Shown one piece after another: positions 27,239 through 35,812 of a DNA stretch of 64,000 nucleotides. Source of the stretch: Thermomicrobiales bacterium (GTDB taxonomy: Bacteria; Chloroflexota; Chloroflexia; Thermomicrobiales; UBA6265); the NCBI GenBank assembly GCA_041390825.1, contig JAWKPF010000019.1:1-64000 (forward strand). Direction: 5' to 3'. Every line of letters begins with the position of its first letter. Position 1 is the first letter of the stretch. The notes below the pieces were generated by a model. That model searched no databases and was not told where the DNA came from. It saw nothing but the letters and a program-made list of their open reading frames with translations. Made by a program: the position numbers and the translations under genes.

Positions 27239-28123
27239 GTGCGGTTCAGCGAGCCGCAACGAATCGTGGTCGTTGCCAATCCAAAGAGCCGCTTGTCGCC
27301 CGACCGGCTCGAGTCGATGGTGCGTGCGCGCATGCCCGCCGGATCGACGTTGCATGTTCGCCATACAAAACCCGATACACCAATCCATGGCATCATCGAA
27401 GATCTCCTGGCAGATGCGACGGTGGCAATTGCTTGTGGCGGTGATGGGACGGTTTCACAGGTGGCCGCAGCCATTCTCGACGAGCGGATCCCGTTGGGAA
27501 TCGTTCCGGCTGGTTCGACGAACATGGTTGCCAAGGTGAGTCACATTCCGTCAAATCCCGAGCGAGCGGTCGAGCTCATCTTCGGTTGGCACCACCGTGA
27601 ATGTATCGATGTCGGCCGCAGTGGCGATCGACTCATGCTGCATCTTGGCGGCTCCGGGATCGATGCCCGCATCTTCATCAACTCAAGCTCAACGCTCAAG
27701 CGCCGCTTTCGTTGGGGGGCCTACGTGCCTGCGGCTGTCACCAGCGCGCTGGAACATCCGGCCATGTACACCATCACCGTCGATGGAGAGGAAGTGCAGG
27801 CGCGCTCCTCCCTTGTTCTGGTCGCAAATTCCGCCCAGTTGCTTCATTCGAAGATTCACCTTGTCGACGATGTGAGCCGTACCGATGGGAAGTTCGATGT
27901 ACTCATCTACACAGCTTCGAACCCGGTTTCGTTGGCTGCGGCAGGCCTGACATCGCTCACGGGGCAGCTGGAGAGCTTCGGTCAGGTCATTCGGCTACGG
28001 GGTTCCCATATTCGTATCGATTCGGAACCACCTGCTCCGACAGAGCTCGATGGCGAGGTCGTCGGAGTTACCCCGCTCGAAATCGAGGTGCTGCCCGGTG
28101 CTATCGAGCTGATCCGCGGCTGA
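27239..28123 (+). CDS. YegS/DagK-family lipid kinase
   Basis: About 294 residues. The diacylglycerol-kinase catalytic domain has RIVVVANPKSR near residue 7, the ATP-binding ACGGDGTVSQVAAAI near 67 and LGIVPAGSTNMVAK near 88. The C-terminal beta-sandwich carries the later DGKFDVLIY and LDGEVVG...LEIEVLPGAI segments seen in YegS-type kinases. It would phosphorylate a diacylglycerol or related lipid; the substrate is not readable. The start is uncertain: GTG 27239 lacks a Shine-Dalgarno, and an in-frame CTG at 27203 has GAGG upstream. Confidence 0.8.
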   Translation: MRFSEPQRIVVVANPKSRLSPDRLESMVRARMPAGSTLHVRHTKPDTPIHGIIEDLLADATVAIACGGDGTVSQVAAAILDERIPLGIVPAGSTNMVAKVSHIPSNPERAVELIFGWHHRECIDVGRSGDRLMLHLGGSGIDARIFINSSSTLKRRFRWGAYVPAAVTSALEHPAMYTITVDGEEVQARSSLVLVANSAQLLHSKIHLVDDVSRTDGKFDVLIYTASNPVSLAAAGLTSLTGQLESFGQVIRLRGSHIRIDSEPPAPTELDGEVVGVTPLEIEVLPGAIELIRG

Positions 28124-28288
28124 TCGCGTCTTCAACTGGATGGGAACCGCAAGACCACGGAGTCGAGCGGTGTTGTGTCCGGGGACGTGTTCAGCCCACC
28201 TGAAGTAGCTCAGCCTTTCCCGGGATCTGGTCCTGGCGACCGGACAACGTGAATGGGAAACCCATCCTGGGCGCAAGAACCGGTGGCG

Positions 28289-29191
28289 CTAGAGGTAGTA
28301 GATGGCCTCGCCGGTCTCGGTTCCCATGTAGAACTGGGTTCCCTGATTGTTCGTGAAGAGCGTATTTGTTCCCGAACTTGTGTAGACCGTAAAGGTATGC
28401 CCAACGATCCAGTCGGTCGATTGGCCCATGGACAGGTTGCCCTGGAAGTACTGCACACCATCGGATGTGATCTGCACATAGATATCCGCTTGCGCGGTGA
28501 TCTTGATCGCCACCGCGCCGTTTGGCAACTCGGCATCGACGGTGCGGGCAATGCCCGGTTCGCCGTTGCTGGAATCCGTTGGGGTCGTCACGGAAATCGC
28601 GCCAGGCCCGTTCGAGCTCTGGATGGCGCCGGATGCGGCATCCTCAGTCGGCGATGGAAGCGGAGTCATCGTCGCGCTCGGCGTCTCTGTTGGAGCCGAT
28701 GTTGCCGTGGGAGTTGGCAGATCAGGGGTCGGACTTGGTACGAAGATCTGATCCTCGCTGACGCGCGTCACTGTCGGTTGCAAATCGATCATCGTCTGAT
28801 CATCGACAGAGGGTGACTTGAAGTACGCGCTGTACATCCAGGCGAACAGCACTGCCCCGGCAATAAGGGTGAACGCGATGATGGCGAAGTTCGGCGCCCA
28901 GTGACTGGGCATATCGACCGGCTCGATCATCTGGATCGGAGGCGGGTCGTCGGGCCGGGTGCCGCGCGCTTCGTCGAACAGCTCGACGAGCCGGGTCTGA
29001 TCGAGCCCGAGATAGGCCGCGTAGGTGCGCACGATGCCGCGCTGATAGGGAAGGGCAGGAAGGTTATCGAACGTCTCGTCTTCGAGCGCTGCCAGATAGT
29101 ACCGGTTGATCCGGATTTCCTGCTCAGCCTGTCGAAGGGTGATTCCCTTCTGAGCACGAGCTTGACGCAGGGTATCGCCAAAGACGGACAT
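28289..29191 (-). CDS. RodZ-like helix-turn-helix membrane protein
   Basis: A 300-residue protein with the RodZ layout. An N-terminal HTH domain (about residues 3-75) has LRQARAQKGITLRQAEQEIRI and YQRGIVRTYAAYLGLD. One membrane segment follows (about 103-124), then a Pro/Thr/Ser-rich extracytoplasmic linker (about 148-215). The C-terminal domain of about 85 residues ends IYVQITSDG...TFTVYTSSG...FYMGTETGEAIYYL, similar to DUF4115-type beta domains. RodZ links MreB to the wall-synthesis machinery. It lies 86 nt downstream of the paired-cysteine-module gene on the same strand. Confidence 0.8.
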   Translation of the reverse strand: MSVFGDTLRQARAQKGITLRQAEQEIRINRYYLAALEDETFDNLPALPYQRGIVRTYAAYLGLDQTRLVELFDEARGTRPDDPPPIQMIEPVDMPSHWAPNFAIIAFTLIAGAVLFAWMYSAYFKSPSVDDQTMIDLQPTVTRVSEDQIFVPSPTPDLPTPTATSAPTETPSATMTPLPSPTEDAASGAIQSSNGPGAISVTTPTDSSNGEPGIARTVDAELPNGAVAIKITAQADIYVQITSDGVQYFQGNLSMGQSTDWIVGHTFTVYTSSGTNTLFTNNQGTQFYMGTETGEAIYYL

Positions 29192-29277
29192 GATCGGGCC
29201 GAGTTCCTATGATGCGACGGTTCACAAATTGCGGGTGCGTGTCCGCGCCTCGATTAGTCTAACAAACCGATCCGAGC

Positions 29278-31182
29278 CTAACTACCCGATCGGCGTCGAT
29301 CTGCGTCGTTTTCGCGAGTTCCCAGCAGCCATTGATCGACTCTGGGAGTTTGCTGGGCATGACGCGAGATGTCTCCGTCTCGTCGCCACGCTTCATCCTT
29401 GGGCGTCCACCAGCTGCCAAGCGAGTTTCGGCATGCGAGATCGTCCGCATCGACCATGCGCCGGTGATTGAAGGCCCACTTGTTATTGCACCAGCCACGC
29501 TCGCCATTCTCTGACGGCCGGAAGTCCCGGCATGTCTGGCAGATGCGCTCGACACGCGGAGCAGTGAAGCTGGGTCGCTCAGGTCGAGGGAACTGCGACC
29601 CAATCTCTACATCCTCGCCGACAGGGAACGGCTGTTCAGCGAAGAGCGGTTGATCGCCAAACTCATCGGCAACGGGCTTGGTCGGGACCGTAGGCACGGG
29701 CTGGCGTTCGGCGTGTCGCGTTTCGGCCCGAGTGTGTCGCCAGGAGTCGTGGGCTTGCGATGGCTGGAGCTGTTCCGGTCGGATCTCCGGGAGCGGTGGC
29801 GGGATGACAAAATCGTCGTCCACATCGATCGGTGCATGCTGCGGACGCACATTGTTGTCGCGCGTGTATTGCCATGGGTCTGGTTCGCGACTGTAACGCG
29901 ATCTCGTGCCAGCAGGCGTGTGTGGCTCGATGCCTTGAGCCGCAGGCGCTGCATTGACATGACGTACCGGATCGGCCTGCACCGGAAGAAGCCATTCTGC
30001 CTCGCCGTCTTCAACCGGTTCCGTCCAGCGTGCTGAATCCCGAAGCTCCCACTCGTCCTCGATCTGCGGCGCCGAAGATGCGGCAATCGGCGACGGGGGC
30101 GACTCTGCGAAGCCGTTTTCCTGGTCCATTTGATCGCCGATCTGCCGCTCGTGCTGACGTCGTTCGCGTCGCGTCCGCAGGAATCGGTTGAGAATCGACT
30201 CCCGATGATGCACCGAGAGCTCTACGTCTTCATGCGAATCAAGCATCTCCTCGACGGTAAGCTCTTCTTCTTCGAACAGGTCATCAACGACATACGGCTC
30301 CGGAAGTACGGCATCGACCTGGCGAGTCTCGATCCAGGTGTCTTCCTGGACGAAATCGACGAGTTCGTCCTCGGCCGACTCGAACTCGACTGATGGAACC
30401 GACTCGTACCTTGCCCGATCTTCCGGAAAGTCGGTCATCGTGGGAAAGGACCGCTCGATCTCCCGCAACGACACTGGGGCAACCGGCCGACCATTGTCGA
30501 TGGACGGAGACGGAGTCGGTCGCAGGAGCGCCCGGTTCTCGTATCGAGGGTCGATGGAATCCGGGTCAGGATCCTCCAGTACCAGGTCACGATCATGGAT
30601 CAGTTGAGCTTCGCGTGACGAGGCCAAGTAAGTCGACGATGGATCGGCGAGATGCTGATCTGCAAGGCGCCCTTCCGATCGGCGCCGCTGGCGGAATTGA
30701 TCGCGTGCTCGAAGGATGGCCGCCTTCGGATCCTGCACCAGCTCGGAGGCCGACTGGGCAGTGACCGGGACATTGCTCGCTGGCGCCCAGGTGAGTGCTG
30801 GGGCCTGATTGACGATGATGTCTTCCGCAACCGTGATTCTGGCCGGTTCGGCCAGTCGTTGCGACCGCGGTTCGGACACTGGGGCGTTTTCGGTCTTGGC
30901 CGCGACGATCGAAGTGATGAGGTCGTTTTGCTCCGCCGGCCCAACTTCGGCCGCCGCGCGCCCACCGATGGCCGCCAGCGGCTGCGAACGTTGCTCACCG
31001 TCATCGGTGTTGGCCGATACCCACAAGTCCGCGTTCCAGCCATTGCGGCAGCCCAGCTCGTTGGAACGCACCATCAGACGCACATCCGAGTTCTGCCTCC
31101 GTGACGGATGGTGGCACCATCCGTTCTTTGCGAATCCTGCGGATTCGAAATAGAGACAGCTTTCGCAAATGCGCCTCTTCAC
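29278..31182 (-). CDS. Protein with a cysteine module at each end and a long acidic linker
   Basis: A 634-residue protein not recognised as a known family. The two ends carry the same module. Near the N-terminus, C6-x2-C9-x13-C23-x21-C45 contains GWCHHP and ends GCRNGW. Near the C-terminus, C548-x2-C551-x13-C565-x18-C584 contains GWCNNK and ends ACRNSLGSWW. The pattern suits four-Cys zinc or iron-sulfur binding. About 500 residues between them are Glu/Asp/Pro/Arg-rich and look disordered. No membrane segment is seen. GTG 31182 is the start; no ATG fits. A good promoter (31313-31341) precedes it and a RodZ-like gene follows. Function cannot be stated. Confidence 0.65.
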   Translation of the reverse strand: MKRRICESCLYFESAGFAKNGWCHHPSRRQNSDVRLMVRSNELGCRNGWNADLWVSANTDDGEQRSQPLAAIGGRAAAEVGPAEQNDLITSIVAAKTENAPVSEPRSQRLAEPARITVAEDIIVNQAPALTWAPASNVPVTAQSASELVQDPKAAILRARDQFRQRRRSEGRLADQHLADPSSTYLASSREAQLIHDRDLVLEDPDPDSIDPRYENRALLRPTPSPSIDNGRPVAPVSLREIERSFPTMTDFPEDRARYESVPSVEFESAEDELVDFVQEDTWIETRQVDAVLPEPYVVDDLFEEEELTVEEMLDSHEDVELSVHHRESILNRFLRTRRERRQHERQIGDQMDQENGFAESPPSPIAASSAPQIEDEWELRDSARWTEPVEDGEAEWLLPVQADPVRHVNAAPAAQGIEPHTPAGTRSRYSREPDPWQYTRDNNVRPQHAPIDVDDDFVIPPPLPEIRPEQLQPSQAHDSWRHTRAETRHAERQPVPTVPTKPVADEFGDQPLFAEQPFPVGEDVEIGSQFPRPERPSFTAPRVERICQTCRDFRPSENGERGWCNNKWAFNHRRMVDADDLACRNSLGSWWTPKDEAWRRDGDISRHAQQTPRVDQWLLGTRENDADRRRSGS

Positions 31183-31312
31183 CGGGAAGCTCGCTTTCGT
31201 TCGCGGAGATATGAGTGAGAAGCAGACGGGGAGATGGCCTCATGCGCTACCCGCTGAGGTTCCAATTGCGAAACTGGTGGAATGCAGGCACCCCTCTGCC
31301 AACTGCAGGGTC

Positions 31313-31341
31313 ATTCTAGCAAGCTGTTCGGACATTGTCTA
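31313..31341 (-). promoter_or_regulatory. Promoter of the paired-cysteine-module gene
   Basis: On the minus strand TAGACA (31341-31336), a 17-nt spacer ending in TGC, and TAGAAT (31318-31313). The leader is about 125 nt. The divergent gap 31183-31550 (368 nt) holds this promoter and, toward miaB, a TAAACT -10-like box at 31460-31465. I see no gene in it. Confidence 0.6.
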
Positions 31342-31550
31342 CGTGGCACGTTCAGAGCGAACGGACATGTACGAAACGGCGAATTCCGCTTGATTCCGCG
31401 GTGACACAGAAGCACGGCTTTGCTCCGATTGGTCGCTGCCGACGGAACGCAAAATGATGTAAACTGATGCGCTGCCGCGTTCAGCGGTTGATTCTGGTGC
31501 CCGTCACAACGGCCCTGCCGAACATCCATCCAACTCGAGGCAATTTCATC

Positions 31551-32909
31551 GTGCCAAAAGGCGCAACGATCGAACTGATCCCTGTTCTCTCTCCGTCGCC
31601 GCTTCCTGAGAATGGCAAGCTGTTCCACATTTGGACAATTGGTTGCCAGATGAACGAAGCCGATAGCGCGCGCGTCGCCGCGATGTTGCATGAAGCCGGG
31701 TATCGCGCCACGGAGAACGAGGCCGAGGCAGACATCGTCGTGCTCAATTCGTGCGTGGTGCGTCAGGCAGCCGAGGACAAGGTATCCGGCAAGCTCAATT
31801 CGTTGATTCGCGAGAAACGCGCGCGTCCAGACATGAGTCTCGTGCTGACCGGCTGCATGGTGACCAACCAGCAGGAAAAGCTGAAGGCGCGTTTCCCGCA
31901 TGTCGATCTCTTCTTCGACCCATCCGACTTCGAATCGCTCAAGCATTTTGTGCCCGAGCTGTCCGAAATGGAGGACGATCTCCAGCAGCTTCCGCACTAC
32001 TACCTGGAAGACGCCGCCGATGCGGCAGTCTCCGCTTTTGTGCCGATCATCTACGGCTGCAATTTCCTCTGCTCGTACTGCATCGTCCCGTATCGCCGCG
32101 GAAAGGAAACCAGTCGGCCGTTCGACGACATCGTCGATGAGGTGCGCGGGCTGGTGGAGCGCGGGGTGCGCGACGTCACCCTCCTGGGACAGACAGTGAA
32201 CGCATACGGGCACGATCTGCCAGAGAAGCCGGATCTTGCCGATCTCTTGCGTGCGGTAGGAGCGATCGAAGGGCTGGATCGGCTCCGGTTCCTTACCTCG
32301 CATCCCAAGTACATGTCCGACCGCATTCTCGAGGCGATGGCCGACGTGCCCGCCATTTGCGAGCATCTGAATCTGCCCGTGCAAGCTGGCGACAACGAGG
32401 TGTTGCGCCGCATGCGACGCACATACACTGCCGACCTCTGGCTCGACCGCCTGGCCAAGGCGCGCGAGTTGATGCCCGGCATTACGGTCGCCACTGACAT
32501 CATCGTGGGTTTCCCGGGCGAGACCGACGAACAGTTCCAGCACACGCTCGATGTTCTGGAAGCGGCCGATTGCGACAAAGTCCATGTGGCGATGTATTCG
32601 CCGCGGCCGGGAACGCTTTCTGCCCGGTGGGAGGACGATGTTCCGCCCGATGTCAAACATGCCCGCCACAGCGCTGTCGAGGCACTGCAAGAACGGCTCT
32701 GCACTGCGCGGAACGCAGGTCGGGTCGGCCAACAGCTGGAGGTCCTGATCGACTCGAAGAACAAGGGACGCTGGGGTGGCCGCAGCCGGGGGAACACCCT
32801 GGTCCACGTCGCTGACGAGCGTAACTTGCTTGGGTCGATCGTCGATGTGCGCATTACTGAATCGAGTCCCTGGTATCTCATCGGAGAAGTCGTCGGCTCA
32901 CCCCGATAG
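31551..32909 (+). CDS. miaB: tRNA-2-methylthio-N6-dimethylallyladenosine synthase
   Basis: A 452-residue radical-SAM methylthiotransferase that adds a methylthio group to i6A37 of tRNAs. The auxiliary [4Fe-4S] cluster cysteines are C32 (TIGCQMN), C68 (NSCVV) and C102 (TGCM). The radical SAM cluster is C170/C174/C177 in YGCNFLCSYCIVPYRRG. A C-terminal TRAM-like domain (about 385-450) is present. GTG 31551 is chosen, with TCGAGG ten bases upstream; it removes a non-conserved extension of 28 residues. Close relatives (MtaB, RimO) are less likely from the C-x3-C-x2-C context and length. Confidence 0.9.
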   Translation: MPKGATIELIPVLSPSPLPENGKLFHIWTIGCQMNEADSARVAAMLHEAGYRATENEAEADIVVLNSCVVRQAAEDKVSGKLNSLIREKRARPDMSLVLTGCMVTNQQEKLKARFPHVDLFFDPSDFESLKHFVPELSEMEDDLQQLPHYYLEDAADAAVSAFVPIIYGCNFLCSYCIVPYRRGKETSRPFDDIVDEVRGLVERGVRDVTLLGQTVNAYGHDLPEKPDLADLLRAVGAIEGLDRLRFLTSHPKYMSDRILEAMADVPAICEHLNLPVQAGDNEVLRRMRRTYTADLWLDRLAKARELMPGITVATDIIVGFPGETDEQFQHTLDVLEAADCDKVHVAMYSPRPGTLSARWEDDVPPDVKHARHSAVEALQERLCTARNAGRVGQQLEVLIDSKNKGRWGGRSRGNTLVHVADERNLLGSIVDVRITESSPWYLIGEVVGSPR

Positions 32910-32930
32910 CTCGTTTTTTCAAGGAAGGTG

Positions 32931-33785
32931 ATGGCGTACATGCCAGAAGCGAAACAGAAGATTCGTCGTCAGGTCATCGAAGAGGCACGCCAGGCAGCGC
33001 TGCAAGGTGATTGGGACGCCGCGATCGAAATCAACAAGGAGCTGATTGCACGCGATCCCAAGGACAGTGCCGCGTACAACCGGCTAGGGCGCGCATATCT
33101 CGAGCGCCGCGACTACGCCACGGCATATGAGGCGTATTCGGATGCGCTCAAGAGCGACCCGGCCAATCTGATCTCGCGCCGCAATCTGCAGCGGCTCGAA
33201 TATCTTCGCGCGGCAAAGGATACTGGGCGCGAGGCTCCGGCCACCGAGTTCCCGCGCACGCTTGTCTTCATCGAAGAGGTCGGCAAGACCTGGGTGGACG
33301 AGCTTGTCAATCCGGCGCCAATGACCGAGCTGGCGGAAATCTACGCAGGCCAGAAACTGGAGCTTGTGCCGGAAGGCAGCCGACTGGCGGTGCACGATTC
33401 CAGCGGCCGGCGCATTGGCGAAATCGAGGCCAAGACAGCCGAGCGTGTCATGCAGTTGATGGCCGCCGGGAATGTCTACGAAGTCTATGCGTTGGGGCCA
33501 TCCGCTGCCTCGATCCGCGTGATCCTGCGCGAAGTGCATCGCGATCCGGCATTGGCTGGCCAGATCTCGTTCCCTCGGCAGATTGCGGCGACCCGCAAGT
33601 ATCTCCGGGAGCGCGACGACCTTCGCCGCCGTGATGAAGCGGACTTCTATCTCGATGAGGATGAAATCGAGGAAGACGATCTGGTCGGCGCCGGCGTGGA
33701 CTCTGAAGATGACGCGCTGGAGAGCGAGAATCTCGACACGCTTGGCGATGTCGACCCCGGCGAGGACGATCCGAACGCGCTGTAG
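32931..33785 (+). CDS. TPR-containing protein
   Basis: About 284 residues. Two tetratricopeptide-like helical pairs occupy residues about 10-80 (DWDAAIEINKELIARDP, then AYNRLGRAYLERRDYATAYEAY). A middle region of alpha/beta character carries RLAVHDSSGRRIGEIEAKTAER near 155. The last 60 residues are strongly acidic (many Asp/Glu). No enzyme motif is seen. The protein may be a scaffold or adaptor; its middle domain is not recognised. AAGGA precedes ATG 32931. ATG 32940 is an alternative. It follows miaB by 21 nt and ends at a strong hairpin. Confidence 0.65.
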   Translation: MAYMPEAKQKIRRQVIEEARQAALQGDWDAAIEINKELIARDPKDSAAYNRLGRAYLERRDYATAYEAYSDALKSDPANLISRRNLQRLEYLRAAKDTGREAPATEFPRTLVFIEEVGKTWVDELVNPAPMTELAEIYAGQKLELVPEGSRLAVHDSSGRRIGEIEAKTAERVMQLMAAGNVYEVYALGPSAASIRVILREVHRDPALAGQISFPRQIAATRKYLRERDDLRRRDEADFYLDEDEIEEDDLVGAGVDSEDDALESENLDTLGDVDPGEDDPNAL

Positions 33786-33817
33786 TCGGCGGTTCGAATC
33801 CAGCGCACTCAAACGAA

Positions 33818-33847
33818 AACGGCGCGAGCGGAATGCCTCGCGCCGTT
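33818..33847. terminator. Bidirectional terminator
   Basis: AACGGCGCGAG at 33818-33828 pairs perfectly with CTCGCGCCGTT at 33837-33847 around an 8-nt loop. It serves the convergent TPR gene and the membrane protein at 33874. The minus-strand side runs into TTCGTTTG, the better T tract. Confidence 0.85.
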
Positions 33848-33873
33848 TGGCTTGCCAGTTTGCCTGAGCGGTT

Positions 33874-34203
33874 CTAGTCGAGGATGAAGAGAAGCACGAA
33901 CATCACCACGAGCAGGGCTCCGGCGGTGATAATCAGACGTCGCAGATCCGACCGAATGTAGGCGTACTCAACCTCGCGCGGGAGCACGTAGCTGGCCGAT
34001 TGCGCGCTCTGCCGGCGATTGACGCGACGGCTCGCCTGCGCGGGTGCAGTCGCAGGCGCCTCGACCAGGTTTTCCTGATCCAACGCTACCGACATGTCGA
34101 TCGGCGCCGGAGCATTGGTTTCGGCGAGCCGCACCTGCTGCGCCTTGCGTTGCGCCCGGTTCGGCTGGCGGTTGGTTCGCTTGCTCTTCGATCGGTCGCT
34201 CAC
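33874..34203 (-). CDS. Basic single-pass membrane protein
   Basis: A 109-residue protein with a very basic N-terminus (SKSKRTNRQPNRAQRKAQQ), an Ala/Pro-rich linker, and one C-terminal membrane span (about residues 88-108: LIITAGALLVVMFVLLFIL). It looks tail-anchored with a cytosolic basic domain. A short conserved-looking block, YVLPREVEYAYIRSDLRRL, precedes the span. No family is recognised. It follows the YkvA-like gene by 25 nt on the same strand. Confidence 0.55.
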   Translation of the reverse strand: MSDRSKSKRTNRQPNRAQRKAQQVRLAETNAPAPIDMSVALDQENLVEAPATAPAQASRRVNRRQSAQSASYVLPREVEYAYIRSDLRRLIITAGALLVVMFVLLFILD

Positions 34204-34228
34204 GTTGGCGATGTCCTCAATCTCGGGC

Positions 34229-34555
34229 CTATTTCACCCGGTAGGTCGCTTCGTAGACAGTCGTGCCGTTCGCTGACTCAGTGCTGCTTGCACGAGCAGG
34301 TTCCGGGGCGGCCTCCTGATTCGCAAAGAACTTCTGCAAGAGCGCCACGGATGCAGAGGCCGCGAGAAGGATAACCCCGATGTCGTCGACTTGCCCGACT
34401 CCCAACAGGAAATCGGGAACGAGATCGATCGGCGAGATCACGTACGCGGCCGCGACTGCCGGGATTGCAGCTTTGGCCCAGAAGGGAATCTTCGGGTCGC
34501 GCATGAGCGGCCACAGCGCGGTCATGCTCTTCAATCGGGTCGTGCGAGACTTCAT
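34229..34555 (-). CDS. YkvA-family membrane protein (DUF1232)
   Basis: A 108-residue protein with the DUF1232 signature AYVISPIDLVPDFLLGVGQVDDI (about residues 38-60), flanked by hydrophobic segments. The family occurs widely in membranes and its function is unknown. ATG 34555 is chosen because AAAGGAG lies upstream at workable spacing. Its neighbours on the minus strand are mobA upstream and a single-span protein downstream. Confidence 0.8.
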   Translation of the reverse strand: MKSRTTRLKSMTALWPLMRDPKIPFWAKAAIPAVAAAYVISPIDLVPDFLLGVGQVDDIGVILLAASASVALLQKFFANQEAAPEPARASSTESANGTTVYEATYRVK

Positions 34556-34674
34556 TTGGCGATCAGCTCCTTTGCCAATTCTTGTCGAATCGGTGGCGAC
34601 CGAATGCGCCGCTGCACCAGATTCGCCCAAGAGTTTACCCGATTTTTCGCATCCTTGCGTCGATGTGTGTCAAG

Positions 34675-35322
34675 TTAGTTGCATGTCACGCATCGCCTGG
34701 CCCGCTCGATCTGTTCAGGGCTGTTCAGGCTGAAGAGCGAATCCATCATTGGATCGAGGCGACGAAGCTCGGCTTCGGGAAACGCGTCGACCGTCACTCG
34801 TCCGATGAGGGAGACGATTGCACGCTCTCCTTCTGCCAACACCGCCTCGATGTCCGCCCGGAGCCCACGGTGATAGACGCCAGGCATCGGGTGCCATCGG
34901 CCGTCCGCGGTCCGAGGCAGGAGGAGGGAAGCATCCGTTTGCCACGAGGCCATTGCTTGCAGCAGTTCGAATGATAGGCATGGCGCATCGCATGCCAACA
35001 CCATCAACCGATTGGCCGACGTAGCCGACAACGCGGTGTGTACTCCCGCAAGTGGTCCTGCCCCAGGAAAGCGGTCTGGCACCACGGGCACTCCGAGCTC
35101 GAGCTCCTCGTACCGTTCGTGACCGATCACGACCGTGTCAGGGGAAATCCTGAGCCCGATCGAAACCGTGCGTTCGAGCAAGGTCGGGCCCTCGCGGCAA
35201 AGCCGCACCAGCGCCTTGTCCTCCCCAAAGCGCGAAGAAGCGCCTCCTGCCAGCACGGCAACGGCAAGCTCTGGAGCTCGAGCGTCATTACTCTTGAGGA
35301 CGGGTCGAGTAGGGTGGTTCAT
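34675..35322 (-). CDS. mobA: Molybdenum cofactor guanylyltransferase-like protein
   Basis: About 215 residues with the nucleotidyltransferase fold. LAGGASSRFGEDKALV (about residues 24-39) matches the LAGG.S.RMG.DKA signature, with Phe replacing Met. PVVPDRFPGAGPLAGVHTAL (about 80-100) and MVLACDAPCL (about 108-118) supply GTP and metal binding. MobA attaches GMP to molybdopterin. Related NTases (MocA, IspD) are less likely given the GPLAGVHTAL block. Two ATGs lie at 35325 and 35322 after AAGGA; 35322 is preferred for spacing. No other molybdenum gene is nearby. Confidence 0.82.
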   Translation of the reverse strand: MNHPTRPVLKSNDARAPELAVAVLAGGASSRFGEDKALVRLCREGPTLLERTVSIGLRISPDTVVIGHERYEELELGVPVVPDRFPGAGPLAGVHTALSATSANRLMVLACDAPCLSFELLQAMASWQTDASLLLPRTADGRWHPMPGVYHRGLRADIEAVLAEGERAIVSLIGRVTVDAFPEAELRRLDPMMDSLFSLNSPEQIERARRCVTCN

Positions 35323-35328
35323 CATTCC

Positions 35329-35357
35329 TTAACGCTGGCCCGAATTCTTGCTAGAAT
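35329..35357 (+). promoter_or_regulatory. Promoter of the small RNA / SWIM unit
   Basis: TTAACG (35329-35334), a 17-nt spacer ending in TGC, and TAGAAT (35352-35357). The extended -10 plus a fair -35 make this a convincing promoter. It is divergent from mobA, whose Shine-Dalgarno it overlaps. Confidence 0.7.
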
Positions 35358-35363
35358 ACTGGC

Positions 35364-35490
35364 CAACGCAACCGATCCAGGTTCGGCGTGAAAGGATTTG
35401 GCAGTGACGAGGCAGTCACCGCCACAGTCAGTGGCAATCCGCAGCAACCCGCAACGAGCACCAATGCAGTCACTGCATGGTGCTTTTTTG
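35364..35490 (+). ncRNA. Structured small RNA or leader ending in an intrinsic terminator
   Basis: About 127 nt between a good promoter and a strong terminator. A predicted three-way junction is closed by GGATT (35394-35398) with AATCC (35436-35440). One arm is GTGAC/GTCAC (35404-35408 with 35415-35419). The other is GCCAC/GTGGC (35421-35425 with 35431-35435). The terminator pairs AGCACC-ATGCAG with CTGCAT-GGTGCT (35457-35484) and runs into six T. I do not recognise it as SRP RNA, 6S, T-box, cobalamin, TPP, SAM or a c-di-GMP element. The SWIM gene starts 53 nt later, so it may be a riboswitch-like attenuator or a free sRNA. Confidence 0.6.
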
Positions 35491-35542
35491 TTTTGGTCGT
35501 AATTGTCCGTCAGCGACGGTTCGCGGTTACCGGAGGGGTCAC

Positions 35543-35812
35543 ATGAACTCAGCCATGATTGGGAAGATCGAGAAGGCGCACCGATACGCGCAGGAACCAG
35601 AGCGCATACAGTTTCAGGAGTTTAAGGCGACGTTTCAGGGTGGTCATGACAGCTACGAAGTCGCGTTCGATGGCGAACATTGGACGTGCAACTGTCATAC
35701 ATTCGAGTCTCATGCCGTAGGTACATGCAGCCACATCATGGCAATGCAGCTCATCCTCGCACCTATGCTGTCGAACGACGCGCGCTACGCGACCGAGCTG
35801 CAACCGGCTTGA
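35543..35812 (+). CDS. Small SWIM zinc-finger protein
   Basis: An 89-residue protein with a central SWIM motif: C-x-C-x10-C-x-H in WTCNCHTFESHAVGTCSHIMA (key residues Cys, Cys, Cys, His). The preceding SYEVAFDGEHWTC strand pair is typical. SWIM domains bind nucleic acids or proteins. The short length suggests an adaptor or antitoxin-like partner, but this is only a guess. GGAGGGG precedes ATG 35543. Its 3' end overlaps the convergent c-di-AMP receptor-like gene by 28 nt. It lies downstream of a promoter-terminator RNA element. Confidence 0.75.
   Translation: MNSAMIGKIEKAHRYAQEPERIQFQEFKATFQGGHDSYEVAFDGEHWTCNCHTFESHAVGTCSHIMAMQLILAPMLSNDARYATELQPA

Noticed and set aside
35388..35546. A GTG-started 52-codon frame through the structured RNA, ending at the SWIM start
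   Set aside because: It runs across the terminator hairpin and T run and has no Shine-Dalgarno. The RNA structure explains the region better.
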